64,000 bases of DNA, from contig JYOB01000016.1 of assembly GCA_000955795.1 (NCBI GenBank), forward strand, positions 1-64,000, given 5' to 3'. The notes beneath the pieces were generated by a model. That model ran no database searches and was not told the origin of the DNA. It worked only from the letters and a program-made list of their open reading frames with translations. The stretch is from Burkholderiaceae bacterium 26 (GTDB lineage Bacteria; Pseudomonadota; Gammaproteobacteria; Burkholderiales; Burkholderiaceae). Positions within the stretch are counted from its first letter, which is position 1; each line of letters begins with the position of its first letter. Made by a program: the position numbers and the translations under genes. Shown one piece after another: positions 56,025 through 64,000 of the stretch.

Positions 56025-58313
56025 ATGCTCCGTCTCCCAAGCTCCCTTGCCCCCGGCAAACCCTTCCCCCTAGGCGCCCAATGGGACGGCCTGGGCATCA
56101 ACTTCGCTGTCTTCTCCGCCAACGCCAGCAAGATCGAACTCTGCATCTTCGACCCGACCGGCCGCAAGGAACTGACCCGCTTCGCCCTGCCCGAATGCAC
56201 CGACGAGGTCTGGCACGGCTACCTGCCCGGCGTGGAAGCCGGCCTTGTCTACGGTTACCGCGCCTACGGCCCGTGGGAGCCGCAGCATGGCCATCGCTTC
56301 AACCCCCACAAGTTGCTGCTCGACCCCTACGCCCGCCGGCTGGTGGGCGCGCTGCGCTGGTCCGATGCACTGTTCGGCTATCGGCTGAACTCCAACCGTG
56401 GCGACCTTTCATTTGACCGCCGCGACAGCGCCCCCGCCATGCCCAAGGCCGTGGTCACCGACGAGTCGTTCAACTGGGGCAACGACATCCGCCCGAACAC
56501 GCCGTGGTCGCGCACGGTCATCTATGAAGGGCACGTGCGCGGGTTCTCGATGCTTCGCCAAGACCTGCTGCCCCCTGAGCGTGGCACGTTCAGCGCGCTC
56601 GGCGACAGCGTCTTCATCGAGCGCTTGCAGCGGCTGGGCATCACCGCCATCGAACTGCTGCCCATTCACGCCTTCCTGCAAGACCAGTTCCTGGTAGAGC
56701 GCGGCCTGCGCAATTACTGGGGCTACAACACGCTGTGCTTCTTTGCGCCGGAGCCGTCGTACCTGTCGGCGCCATCGCTGCATGAGCTGAAGGTGGCGAT
56801 CCGGCGGCTGCATGCGGCGGGCATCGAAGTGCTGCTCGACGTGGTCTACAACCACACGTGTGAAGGCAGCGAACTGGGGCCGACGCTGTCGTTCCGCGGG
56901 TTGGACAACGCGAGCTACTACCGCCTCGTGCCGGGCCAGGAGCGTTATTACATCAACGACACGGGCTGCGGTAACACGCTCAACCTGTCGCACCCACGTG
57001 TCCTGCAGATGGTGATGGACTCGCTGCGCTACTGGGTCAACGCCTTCCATGTGGATGGTTTCCGTTTTGACCTGGGCGTTACGCTCGGGCGCGAAGGCAA
57101 CGGTTTCGATCCAGGCTCGGGCTTCTTCGATGCCATACGCCAGGACCCGGTGCTCTCCACCGTCAAGCTCATCGCAGAGCCTTGGGACGTGGGCCCCGAC
57201 GGTTATCAGGTCGGCAACCACCCGCCCGGCTTTGCCGAATGGAACGATCGATTTCGCGATGGCATCCGCCGCTTCTGGCGCGGCGATTCCGGTCAGCGCC
57301 CAGACCTTGCTGCGCGCCTGACCGGCAGTGGCGACCTGTTCGACCGCCGCCACCGCCGGCCCTGGGCATCGGTCAACTACGTGGCCTCGCACGACGGCTT
57401 CACGCTGCACGACCTCGTGAGCTACGCCGACAAGCACAACGATGCCAACGGCGAAGACAACCGCGACGGCCACAACGACAACTGCAGCGCCAATTGGGGC
57501 ACGGAAGGGCCAACCGAGGACACCGCCATCCTGGCCCTGCGTGAACGCGTGACACGCGCGCTGCTGGCCACGGTGTTTTTCTCCAACGGCACGCCGATGC
57601 TGCTGGCGGGCGACGAGTTCGGCCGCACGCAAGACGGCAACAACAATGCCTACTGCCAAGACAACGCGCTCTCATGGCTCGATTGGTCGTTGCTGGAGAA
57701 AGACCCGGGGCAGGCGCTCGCGCGCTATACGGCACGGCTGATCGCACTGCGCAAGGAAAGCCCGGCGCTGCGCTGGCCGCACTACGTGCACGGCAACACC
57801 GAGATCCTGCCCGGCGTGCAGGACATCGCTTGGTTTGATGAGCGCGGCCAGGTGCTTTCGCCCGACGCGTGGAACGACAGCGAGGCACGTGCCTTGGCGC
57901 TACGCCGCGCATGCGTCGAGACCATCGACGGGGAAGCGCGCCCGCATGTGGCGCTGCTGCTCATCAACGGTGCCGCAACGGACCTGACCTTCACGCTGCC
58001 TGAGCCAGCCATGGATTGGCAAATCGCCATCGATAGCGCAGCGCCAGAGCAGGAGGCCCACCCGCACGGCAGCGGCACCCTGAAAGTGGCAGGACGCAGC
58101 GTCGTGCTGCTGTTCGCCACGCAGCTCGCCACGATCGCCCACATTGCCGGGCAGCCTGATGCAGACGTCAGTGGTGAAACCCTCGGGCACGTTCCCGAAA
58201 CGCACAACGCACCGCAGAACGACCGGCCCGAGCAACCCATCACCGACGACGAGCGCACCGCACCCACTGCCGGTCAGGCAGCCAACGACGACAATGGAGA
58301 CGCCTCGCGATGA
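56025..58313 (+). CDS. glgX: Glycogen debranching enzyme
   Basis: Encodes 762 residues of the GH13_11 isoamylase-type debranching family. A CBM48 module lies at about 10-110 ('GKPFPLGAQWDGLGINFAVF'), then the barrel with 'VYNHTCEG', 'GFRFDLGVTLG' (nucleophile), 'LIAEPWDVG' (acid/base) and 'VASHDGFTLHDLVSY'. About 50 residues at the C-terminus are polar and poorly conserved. It removes short side chains from phosphorylase-trimmed glycogen. It begins 45 bp after the inverted-repeat element and overlaps treZ by 4 bp, so a promoter for the glgX-treZ-malQ-treY half may lie in the repeat island. Confidence 0.95.
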   Translation: MLRLPSSLAPGKPFPLGAQWDGLGINFAVFSANASKIELCIFDPTGRKELTRFALPECTDEVWHGYLPGVEAGLVYGYRAYGPWEPQHGHRFNPHKLLLDPYARRLVGALRWSDALFGYRLNSNRGDLSFDRRDSAPAMPKAVVTDESFNWGNDIRPNTPWSRTVIYEGHVRGFSMLRQDLLPPERGTFSALGDSVFIERLQRLGITAIELLPIHAFLQDQFLVERGLRNYWGYNTLCFFAPEPSYLSAPSLHELKVAIRRLHAAGIEVLLDVVYNHTCEGSELGPTLSFRGLDNASYYRLVPGQERYYINDTGCGNTLNLSHPRVLQMVMDSLRYWVNAFHVDGFRFDLGVTLGREGNGFDPGSGFFDAIRQDPVLSTVKLIAEPWDVGPDGYQVGNHPPGFAEWNDRFRDGIRRFWRGDSGQRPDLAARLTGSGDLFDRRHRRPWASVNYVASHDGFTLHDLVSYADKHNDANGEDNRDGHNDNCSANWGTEGPTEDTAILALRERVTRALLATVFFSNGTPMLLAGDEFGRTQDGNNNAYCQDNALSWLDWSLLEKDPGQALARYTARLIALRKESPALRWPHYVHGNTEILPGVQDIAWFDERGQVLSPDAWNDSEARALALRRACVETIDGEARPHVALLLINGAATDLTFTLPEPAMDWQIAIDSAAPEQEAHPHGSGTLKVAGRSVVLLFATQLATIAHIAGQPDADVSGETLGHVPETHNAPQNDRPEQPITDDERTAPTAGQAANDDNGDASR

Positions 58314-60151
58314 CCGCACCCGCCCCCCGGTTCGCGCACGACATGCCGTTTGGCGCCACCGTCCTGGCAGACGGCAACACCCGCTTCCGCCTGTGGGCGC
58401 CTGACGCGACCGCCGCGTGGGTCGAGATCGACGACGCGCGAGGCGACGAGGCCATCCGCATGGATACCGAGCCCGATGGTTGGTACGCAGCGGTGGCCCC
58501 CGTGGCTGCCGGCACGTGCTATCGGTACCGCATCGCCAATCGGGACGGCGTGACGCTGTCGGTGCCCGACCCGGCCGCTCGCGCACAGTGGCAGGACATC
58601 CCCGGCCCGAGCCTCGTCGTCGATCCGCAGCGCTACCGCTGGCAGCACGCCAACTGGCAGGGGCGGCCCTGGCACGAGACGGTGCTATACGAACTGCACG
58701 TCGGCACGCTGGGCGGCTTCAAGGGTGTGCGCGGGCGGCTGCCCGAACTGGCACGGCTGGGCATCACGGCCATCGAGCTGATGCCGGTGGCGGAGTTTCC
58801 GGGCGCGCGCAACTGGGGCTACGACGGCGTCCTGCCCTTTGCACCCGACGCCAGTTATGGCACGCCGGACGATCTCAAGGCGTTGATCGACACCGCGCAC
58901 GGGCTGGGCATGATGGTGTTTCTCGATGTCGTCTACAACCATTTCGGGCCCGACGGCAATTACCTGCACCACTACGCGCGCAGCTTCTTCCGCGACGATG
59001 TGCATACGCCCTGGGGCGCGGCGATCGATTTCCGCATGCCGCAGGTGCGTGAGTTCTTCATCCAGAACGCGTTGATGTGGCTGATGGAATACCGCTTTGA
59101 TGGTCTGCGGCTCGACGCCGTGCACGCCATCACCGAGCGCGACTGGCTGGGCGAACTCGCCGCTCGGGTGCGGCTGTCGGTCGAACCCGGCAGGCATGTG
59201 CACCTCGTGCTGGAGAACGAGCACAACGCGGCATCGCTGCTGCGCGATGGCGGCACCCATGGCGACTTCGAAGCGCAGTGGAACGACGACGGCCACAACG
59301 TCCTGCACGTGCTGCTGACCGGCGAGCGCGAAGCCTATTACGCAGCCTACGCAGATGCGCCGGCAGAGCGCCTGGCGCGCGTACTTCAGGACGGGTTCTG
59401 CTACCAGGGCGAGCCGTCGCCCATCCATGAAAACGCACCGCGCGGCGAACCGAGCGCGCACCTGCCGCCCACCGCATTCGTGCTGTTCCTGCAAAACCAC
59501 GATCAGATCGGCAACCGCGCCTTTGGCGAACGACTGACGCAGCTTGCGCACCCCGATGCGTTGCACGCCGCGCAAGTGCTGTTGCTGCTTAGCCCACAGA
59601 TTCCAATGCTCTTCATGGGTGAAGAATGGGGCAGCACGTGCCCGTTCCAGTACTTCACCAGCCACCACGGCATGCTGGCCGAAGCCGTGCGGGAAGGCCG
59701 GCGCCGCGAGTTTGCGAAGTTCGAGGCGTTTGCCGATCCACACCAGCGCGAGCGCATCCCCGACCCGAACGACGAGCGCACCTACCTCGCCTCCTGCCCC
59801 GGCGAGGCGAACCTGACCCTCCCCGGTCCCCTCAACATGCTGAACCGCATGCACCGCCTGTTGGCGCTGCGTCATGCAGAAATCATCCCGCGCCTGCCCA
59901 ATGCGCGCGCACTTGACGCGGTTGCGCTGGGCCACGCCGGCGCCATTGCCCGCTGGCGCATGGGTGACGGCAGCGTGCTTACGCTGATGCTCAACCTGGC
60001 CGAGCAGTCCGTGGCGGTGCCCACAGTGCTGGCGGGCAACCCCGCCGATCTGCTGCACGAATCGCGTGAAGGTGCGGCGGCAGCGCTCATCGCACATCGC
60101 CTGCCGGAGCGTGCGTGTGTGGCATTGCTGCACACGCCGTCGCCTGCCTGA
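58310..60151 (+). CDS. treZ: Malto-oligosyltrehalose trehalohydrolase
   Basis: Encodes 613 residues. A CBM48-like N-terminal domain ('FRLWAPDATAAWVEID') precedes a GH13_10 barrel with 'GLRLDAVHAI', 'VLENEHN' and 'FLQNHDQIGNR', the TreZ signature. It releases trehalose from the non-reducing maltooligosyltrehalose made by TreY. It overlaps glgX by 4 bp (ATGA) and lies 22 bp before malQ. Length is normal for the family. Confidence 0.95.
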   Translation: MTAPAPRFAHDMPFGATVLADGNTRFRLWAPDATAAWVEIDDARGDEAIRMDTEPDGWYAAVAPVAAGTCYRYRIANRDGVTLSVPDPAARAQWQDIPGPSLVVDPQRYRWQHANWQGRPWHETVLYELHVGTLGGFKGVRGRLPELARLGITAIELMPVAEFPGARNWGYDGVLPFAPDASYGTPDDLKALIDTAHGLGMMVFLDVVYNHFGPDGNYLHHYARSFFRDDVHTPWGAAIDFRMPQVREFFIQNALMWLMEYRFDGLRLDAVHAITERDWLGELAARVRLSVEPGRHVHLVLENEHNAASLLRDGGTHGDFEAQWNDDGHNVLHVLLTGEREAYYAAYADAPAERLARVLQDGFCYQGEPSPIHENAPRGEPSAHLPPTAFVLFLQNHDQIGNRAFGERLTQLAHPDALHAAQVLLLLSPQIPMLFMGEEWGSTCPFQYFTSHHGMLAEAVREGRRREFAKFEAFADPHQRERIPDPNDERTYLASCPGEANLTLPGPLNMLNRMHRLLALRHAEIIPRLPNARALDAVALGHAGAIARWRMGDGSVLTLMLNLAEQSVAVPTVLAGNPADLLHESREGAAAALIAHRLPERACVALLHTPSPA

Positions 60152-60173
60152 CGGCTCACAACCGCAACGCATC

Positions 60174-62456
60174 ATGGACCGCACCAACCACTCTTCCGGC
60201 ACGCAGCGCACGCCGCTCCAGCAACTGGCCACGGATGCCGGGCTACTCGTCGACTGGGAAGACGCTGCCAGCCGCCCCATGCGCGTGGCCGACGAAGTGC
60301 TGCGCGCGGTGCTCTTTACGCTGGGCCTGCCGGCCGGCACGTCGGCCCAGGTGTCGGAAAGCCAGGCCCGCCTGCGCGCAGAAGCCGAAGCAGTGGCCAT
60401 ACCGCCGCTCGTCACCGGCGTGGTCGGGCAGCCGATCGTGCTGCAGACCTCGGCGCCCCAAGCCGCGTTGCTGGGTGGACAAACCTATCGCGTCGACTTT
60501 GAGTCCGATGGCAGCACCGATGGCAAGATCAGCGTCAACGCAAGCGAGCGCCATGCAACGCTGCGCCTGGCGCCGGTGCAGGCCGTGGGCTACCACCGCC
60601 TGACCATCGACGCCGGGCCGGGCACCGTCATCGAAGCCACGCTCGCCATTGCACCGGCGCGTTGCTATGGCGTGGCCGACGCCCTGCGCCGGCACGATCG
60701 CCCGGCCGATACACGCCTGTGGGGCGCGTCCGCCCAGCTCTACGGCTTGCGATGCGATGCCGACCGCGCTGCCAGCAGCGCCGGCCTTGGCGACTACACC
60801 GCGGCGGGCACCCTGGCGCGGCACCTGGCGCAGCGCGGAGCGGATGCCTTCGCGCTCAGCCCCGTGCATGCCATGTTCACGGCCGACGCGCGCCGCTATT
60901 CGCCGTACTCGCCATCAAGCCGTCTGTTCCTGAACGCGTGGATGATCGACCCCGCCGCGCTCTTTGGGGACGAAGCCGTGCGACAGACTGTGGTCGACTG
61001 CAACCTCGTCGACGACTATGCCCGCCTGGAAGCCGCACAGCTCATCGACTGGCCCGCCAGCGGCAACGCCCGCATGACGGTGCTGCGCGCGCTGCATCGC
61101 CGCCTGCTGCAGGCGCCGCTTGGGGACACCGTCGCGCAGATGCTGCTGGACGATTTTCGCGCGTACTGCATTGATGGCGGCACGAGCCTGCGGGATCACG
61201 CGCACTTTGAAGCGCTGAATGCGCACCTTGGACCCGCGCATTGGAAGCAGTGGCCCGAGCAGTATCAACATCCGAGCTATCTGGGCGTGCAGGCTTTCGC
61301 TCGCGAGCATGAAGATGCGGTGAATTTCCATCTCTTCCTGCAATGGGCGGCGGCACGCCAATGGGCCCTTGCGCAGCGCACTGCCGAGAACGCCGGCATG
61401 GCCATCGGCCTCATCGCCGATCTGGCTGTGGGCACCGACAGCGCGGGCAGCCATGCGTGGGCGCGGCAGCGCGACTTGCTGATCGGCGTGACGGTGGGGG
61501 CGCCGCCCGATGTGTTCAACGCCCAGGGCCAGGGGTGGGGGCTGACGACCTTCAGCCCGCGCGCCATGCGCACGCAAGGCTTTTCGGCATTTATCGAGAT
61601 GCTGCGCGCGGTGATGGCCGTGCCCGGCGGCGTGCGCATCGACCACGTGCTCGGGCTGATGCGGCTATGGGTGATCCCAGATGGAGCACGACCGCTGGAC
61701 GGCGTGTACCTGCGCTACCCGATGCAGGATCTGCTGCGGCTGGTGGCGCTGGAATCGTGGCGCAACCGCTGCATCGTCATTGGCGAAGACCTTGGCACCG
61801 TGCCGCCGGGCCTGCGGGACAAGCTCGCCGACGACGGCCTGCTTGGCATGCGCATCCTCTGGTTCGAGCGTGAGTACACGCGCGACGATGCCCCCTTCAA
61901 GGCCCCGCGCACGTGGGCGCCGGCGTCCGTCGCGATGACGAGCACGCACGATCTGCCCACGCTTGTCGGCTGGTGGATCGGCAACGATCTGCGCTGGCAA
62001 GCGCAACTCGGCCTGTTGCCCGCCGGCATGAGCGAGAGCGAGGCGCATGCGCGCCGCATGGACGATCGCGCCGCGCTCGTCGCCGCCTTTGTCGAGCACA
62101 ACCGCCTGGTGCTGGCCGACGGCGGTGTGCCGATGATCGGCGTGGCGCCCTTGCTGGCGGCATTGGAACAGGCGCGCATGGCCACTGCGGCGCAAGCCGA
62201 CGTCATTTTGCAAGCCAGCGCGCAGGACTTTGCCACGGCGGCCACCGTGTTTACGGGCGCGGCCAACACGCCGCTGGCGCTGGTGCCGCTGGAAGACCTG
62301 TTGGGCCTTGTCGAGCAGCCGAACCTGCCAAGCACCATCGACACCCACCCGAACTGGCGGCGTCGCCTGCCAGGGCCGTCCGGCATGCTGCTCGACGCGC
62401 CCACGGTGCAGGCGCGTCTGTCCGCACTAGCCAACGCGCGCATCAGCACGCCATGA
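60174..62456 (+). CDS. malQ: 4-alpha-glucanotransferase (amylomaltase)
   Basis: Encodes 760 residues of GH77. The first 190 residues form the N-terminal extension usual in proteobacterial MalQ. The catalytic part has 'GVRIDHVLGLMRLW' (nucleophile region), 'CIVIGEDLGTVPPG' (acid/base) and 'TSTHDLPTLVGWW'. It disproportionates malto-oligosaccharides, feeding TreY and recycling short chains. ATG 60174 is 22 bp after treZ; the frame is open upstream into treZ. Its stop overlaps the treY start (ATGA). Confidence 0.95.
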   Translation: MDRTNHSSGTQRTPLQQLATDAGLLVDWEDAASRPMRVADEVLRAVLFTLGLPAGTSAQVSESQARLRAEAEAVAIPPLVTGVVGQPIVLQTSAPQAALLGGQTYRVDFESDGSTDGKISVNASERHATLRLAPVQAVGYHRLTIDAGPGTVIEATLAIAPARCYGVADALRRHDRPADTRLWGASAQLYGLRCDADRAASSAGLGDYTAAGTLARHLAQRGADAFALSPVHAMFTADARRYSPYSPSSRLFLNAWMIDPAALFGDEAVRQTVVDCNLVDDYARLEAAQLIDWPASGNARMTVLRALHRRLLQAPLGDTVAQMLLDDFRAYCIDGGTSLRDHAHFEALNAHLGPAHWKQWPEQYQHPSYLGVQAFAREHEDAVNFHLFLQWAAARQWALAQRTAENAGMAIGLIADLAVGTDSAGSHAWARQRDLLIGVTVGAPPDVFNAQGQGWGLTTFSPRAMRTQGFSAFIEMLRAVMAVPGGVRIDHVLGLMRLWVIPDGARPLDGVYLRYPMQDLLRLVALESWRNRCIVIGEDLGTVPPGLRDKLADDGLLGMRILWFEREYTRDDAPFKAPRTWAPASVAMTSTHDLPTLVGWWIGNDLRWQAQLGLLPAGMSESEAHARRMDDRAALVAAFVEHNRLVLADGGVPMIGVAPLLAALEQARMATAAQADVILQASAQDFATAATVFTGAANTPLALVPLEDLLGLVEQPNLPSTIDTHPNWRRRLPGPSGMLLDAPTVQARLSALANARISTP

Positions 62457-64000
62457 GCGAACCGACCACACCCCTCACACCCGTCGCCCTCCAGCGTGTG
62501 CCGCGCGCTACGGTGCGGCTGCAATTGCACCGCGACTTTACGTTCGACCATGCGCGCGCGTTGGTGGATGACTTCGCCGCACTCGGCATCTCGCATCTGT
62601 ACACGTCGCCCATCACCACGGCGCAGCCAGGCTCCACACACGGCTATGACGTTGTTGACCCCACACACGTGAACCCCGAGCTGGGCGGCGAACGCGCGCT
62701 CGAACAGTTGGTGGATGCGCTGCATGCGCGCGGCATGGGGCTCATCGTCGATATCGTGCCGAACCACATGGGCGTGGGCGGCGCACACAACGGGTGGTGG
62801 CTGGACGTGCTCGAATCCGGCCCCGACAGCGCCTACGCCAACTTCTTCGATATCGACTGGCAGCCGCCCAACCCGGCGCTGCGCAACAAGGTGCTCGCGC
62901 CCTTCCTGGGCGAAAACTACGCTGACGCACTGGCCGGCGGCCGACTGCAGCTGACCTACGACGACACGGCCGCGCGGCTGGCGATGGCGTACTACGACCA
63001 CCGCTTCCCGATTGCGCTGACCGACTATGCCGCACTGCTTCGCACCGGCAACGCAGACACCGCCACCCACGCGGTAGCCGACCGCTTTGCCGCGCTCGGT
63101 ACGATCCGCTCACTGCGCACGCGTCGCGAACGCACCGACGAAGCACGCGACGCCCTGCGCAACCTCGCCACCACGCAAGCGGGCGCCGCGCACATCGCCG
63201 AAGCCGTGCGCATGCTCAACGCGCAGCCCGATCAGCTTGATGCGTTGATGGCCCGACAGCATTGGCGCCTTGCCCACTGGCGCACCGCCAACGATGAGAT
63301 CAACTGGCGCCGCTTCTTCGACATCGGCTCGCTGGCTGGCCTGCGCATGGAGCGCGCCGAGGTGTTTGAAGCCACGCATGCGCTGCTGTTCCGGCTCTAT
63401 CGCCTGGGTTGGATTGACGGCGTGCGCATCGACCACGTTGATGGCCTGGCCGACCCGGCCGCCTATTGCCGCCAGCTACGCCGCCGCCTGCAAGCCGAAC
63501 ACGCGGCGCGCCCCGCTGACCGGCTCACGAGCCACCCGTGGATCGTCGTCGAAAAGATCCTCGCCGGCGATGAAGCCATGCGCACCGACTGGGGCGTCGA
63601 CGGCACCAGCGGCTACGATTTCATGAACCAGGTAGGCGCGCTGTTGCACGATGCGCACGGCGAGACCGCGCTCACCCAGGGCTGGCTTGAATGGATTGGC
63701 GCGCCAGTGGCTGAAGCGCCGTTTTCGGCCACGGCGGTACCTGCTCGCCGCCAGGTCCTGCACGCGAACTTTGCCGCAGAACTCGATGCAGCCACGTCAG
63801 CACTGCACGCGGTGGCACAACAAGACCGCAGCAGCCACGACGTGACGTGGCACGCCATCCGCCGCGCGCTGGCTGAGGTGATCGTCCACTTTCCGGTGTA
63901 TCGCACCTATGCGAATGCGCAACAACGCGATGCGCAGGATTCGGCCATCCTGCAAACCGCCATGTCCGGCGCGGCGACCTGCCTGCGGCGCGTTGACCAA
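62453..64000 (+). CDS. treY: Maltooligosyltrehalose synthase (3' end beyond the window)
   Basis: 516 codons of an open frame run off the right edge; the full protein is usually 850-950 residues. Motifs: 'TVRLQLHRDFTFDHAR' start, 'STHGYDVVDPTHVNPELGG', 'DIVPNHMGV', 'GVRIDHVDGLADP' (nucleophile) and 'IVVEKILAG' (acid/base), all typical of TreY (GH13_26). It converts the reducing end of a malto-oligosaccharide into a trehalose unit that TreZ cuts off. The ATG overlaps malQ by 4 bp. The gene is incomplete only because of the window boundary. Confidence 0.96.
   Translation, partial: MSEPTTPLTPVALQRVPRATVRLQLHRDFTFDHARALVDDFAALGISHLYTSPITTAQPGSTHGYDVVDPTHVNPELGGERALEQLVDALHARGMGLIVDIVPNHMGVGGAHNGWWLDVLESGPDSAYANFFDIDWQPPNPALRNKVLAPFLGENYADALAGGRLQLTYDDTAARLAMAYYDHRFPIALTDYAALLRTGNADTATHAVADRFAALGTIRSLRTRRERTDEARDALRNLATTQAGAAHIAEAVRMLNAQPDQLDALMARQHWRLAHWRTANDEINWRRFFDIGSLAGLRMERAEVFEATHALLFRLYRLGWIDGVRIDHVDGLADPAAYCRQLRRRLQAEHAARPADRLTSHPWIVVEKILAGDEAMRTDWGVDGTSGYDFMNQVGALLHDAHGETALTQGWLEWIGAPVAEAPFSATAVPARRQVLHANFAAELDAATSALHAVAQQDRSSHDVTWHAIRRALAEVIVHFPVYRTYANAQQRDAQDSAILQTAMSGAATCLRRVDQ

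Overview
The window is about 65% GC, has dense coding on both strands, and reads as a chromosomal segment of a betaproteobacterium of the genus Ralstonia, most likely the R. pickettii / mannitolilytica / insidiosa group. The strongest pointer is a class D beta-lactamase that matches OXA-60 almost residue for residue as I remember it. Divergent from it is a 532-residue protein, the same length as the reported ORF-RP3 regulator of R. pickettii beta-lactamases. Everything else (FeoABC-type iron uptake, AhpC/AhpF, a GlgE/TreS/TreYZ cluster, two cyanophycin synthetases) fits that genus. I see no tRNA, rRNA, CRISPR array, intact IS element or prophage.

Layout. 0-8.5 kb: a cyanophycin locus, with two tandem synthetase paralogues leftward and, divergent from them, an ABC exporter carrying PH-like and zinc-ribbon N-terminal parts plus a DUF1854 protein. 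8.5-11.5 kb: a serine hydrolase and a Tat-exported OpgD-type glucan protein. 11.5-14.3 kb: a worn accessory stretch with a small ORF closed by a terminator, remnants of a SRAP-type peptidase and of a chemoreceptor tail, a diguanylate cyclase and a small orphan ORF. 14.3-19.5 kb: three regulator-centred units (LysR with a dehydrogenase and a metallo-beta-lactamase-fold enzyme; Rrf2 with an epoxide-hydrolase-like enzyme; a fimbrial-like protein). 19.6-22.3 kb: blaOXA-60-like and its divergent regulator. 22.3-27.7 kb: MarR and Pcp; a translationally coupled AhpD-like / GNAT / azoreductase operon facing a MarR gene; and a PadR (YqjI-like) / ferric-siderophore reductase (YqjH-like) pair. 27.9-33.1 kb: a PAS chemoreceptor and a large sensor GGDEF-EAL protein, convergent.

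33.7-37.9 kb is an iron region: a Fur box upstream of feoA-feoB-small Cys-rich protein, then a second Fur-family gene preceded by a near-ideal promoter whose 17-bp spacer is a Fur box. That promoter faces about 250 nt of non-coding, highly structured sequence ending in nine U residues, a good candidate for a Fur-controlled small RNA. A second likely small RNA lies on the minus strand between the GGDEF-EAL gene and feoA. 38-41.6 kb: an alpha/beta hydrolase, two LysR regulators and a nucleoside deaminase. 41.6-43.9 kb: ahpC and ahpF.

44.3 kb to the right edge: glgA, glgE, treS-maltokinase, glgB, then an intergenic island of repeats, then glgX, treZ, malQ and treY (cut by the window end). Most of these genes overlap by 4 bp. 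Together they can build alpha-glucan (GlgA/GlgB, or TreS-Mak to maltose-1-phosphate to GlgE/GlgB), debranch it (GlgX), remodel it (MalQ) and convert it to trehalose (TreY/TreZ). The island between glgB and glgX holds twelve perfect GGTTTT repeats starting on the base after the glgB stop codon, and a 511-bp element built of two 198-bp inverted arms. One arm end recurs at the left edge of the window beside the cyanophycin genes. Gene starts were chosen from ribosome-binding sites, overlaps, signal peptides and family N-termini. All names come from reading motifs by eye, with no database search.
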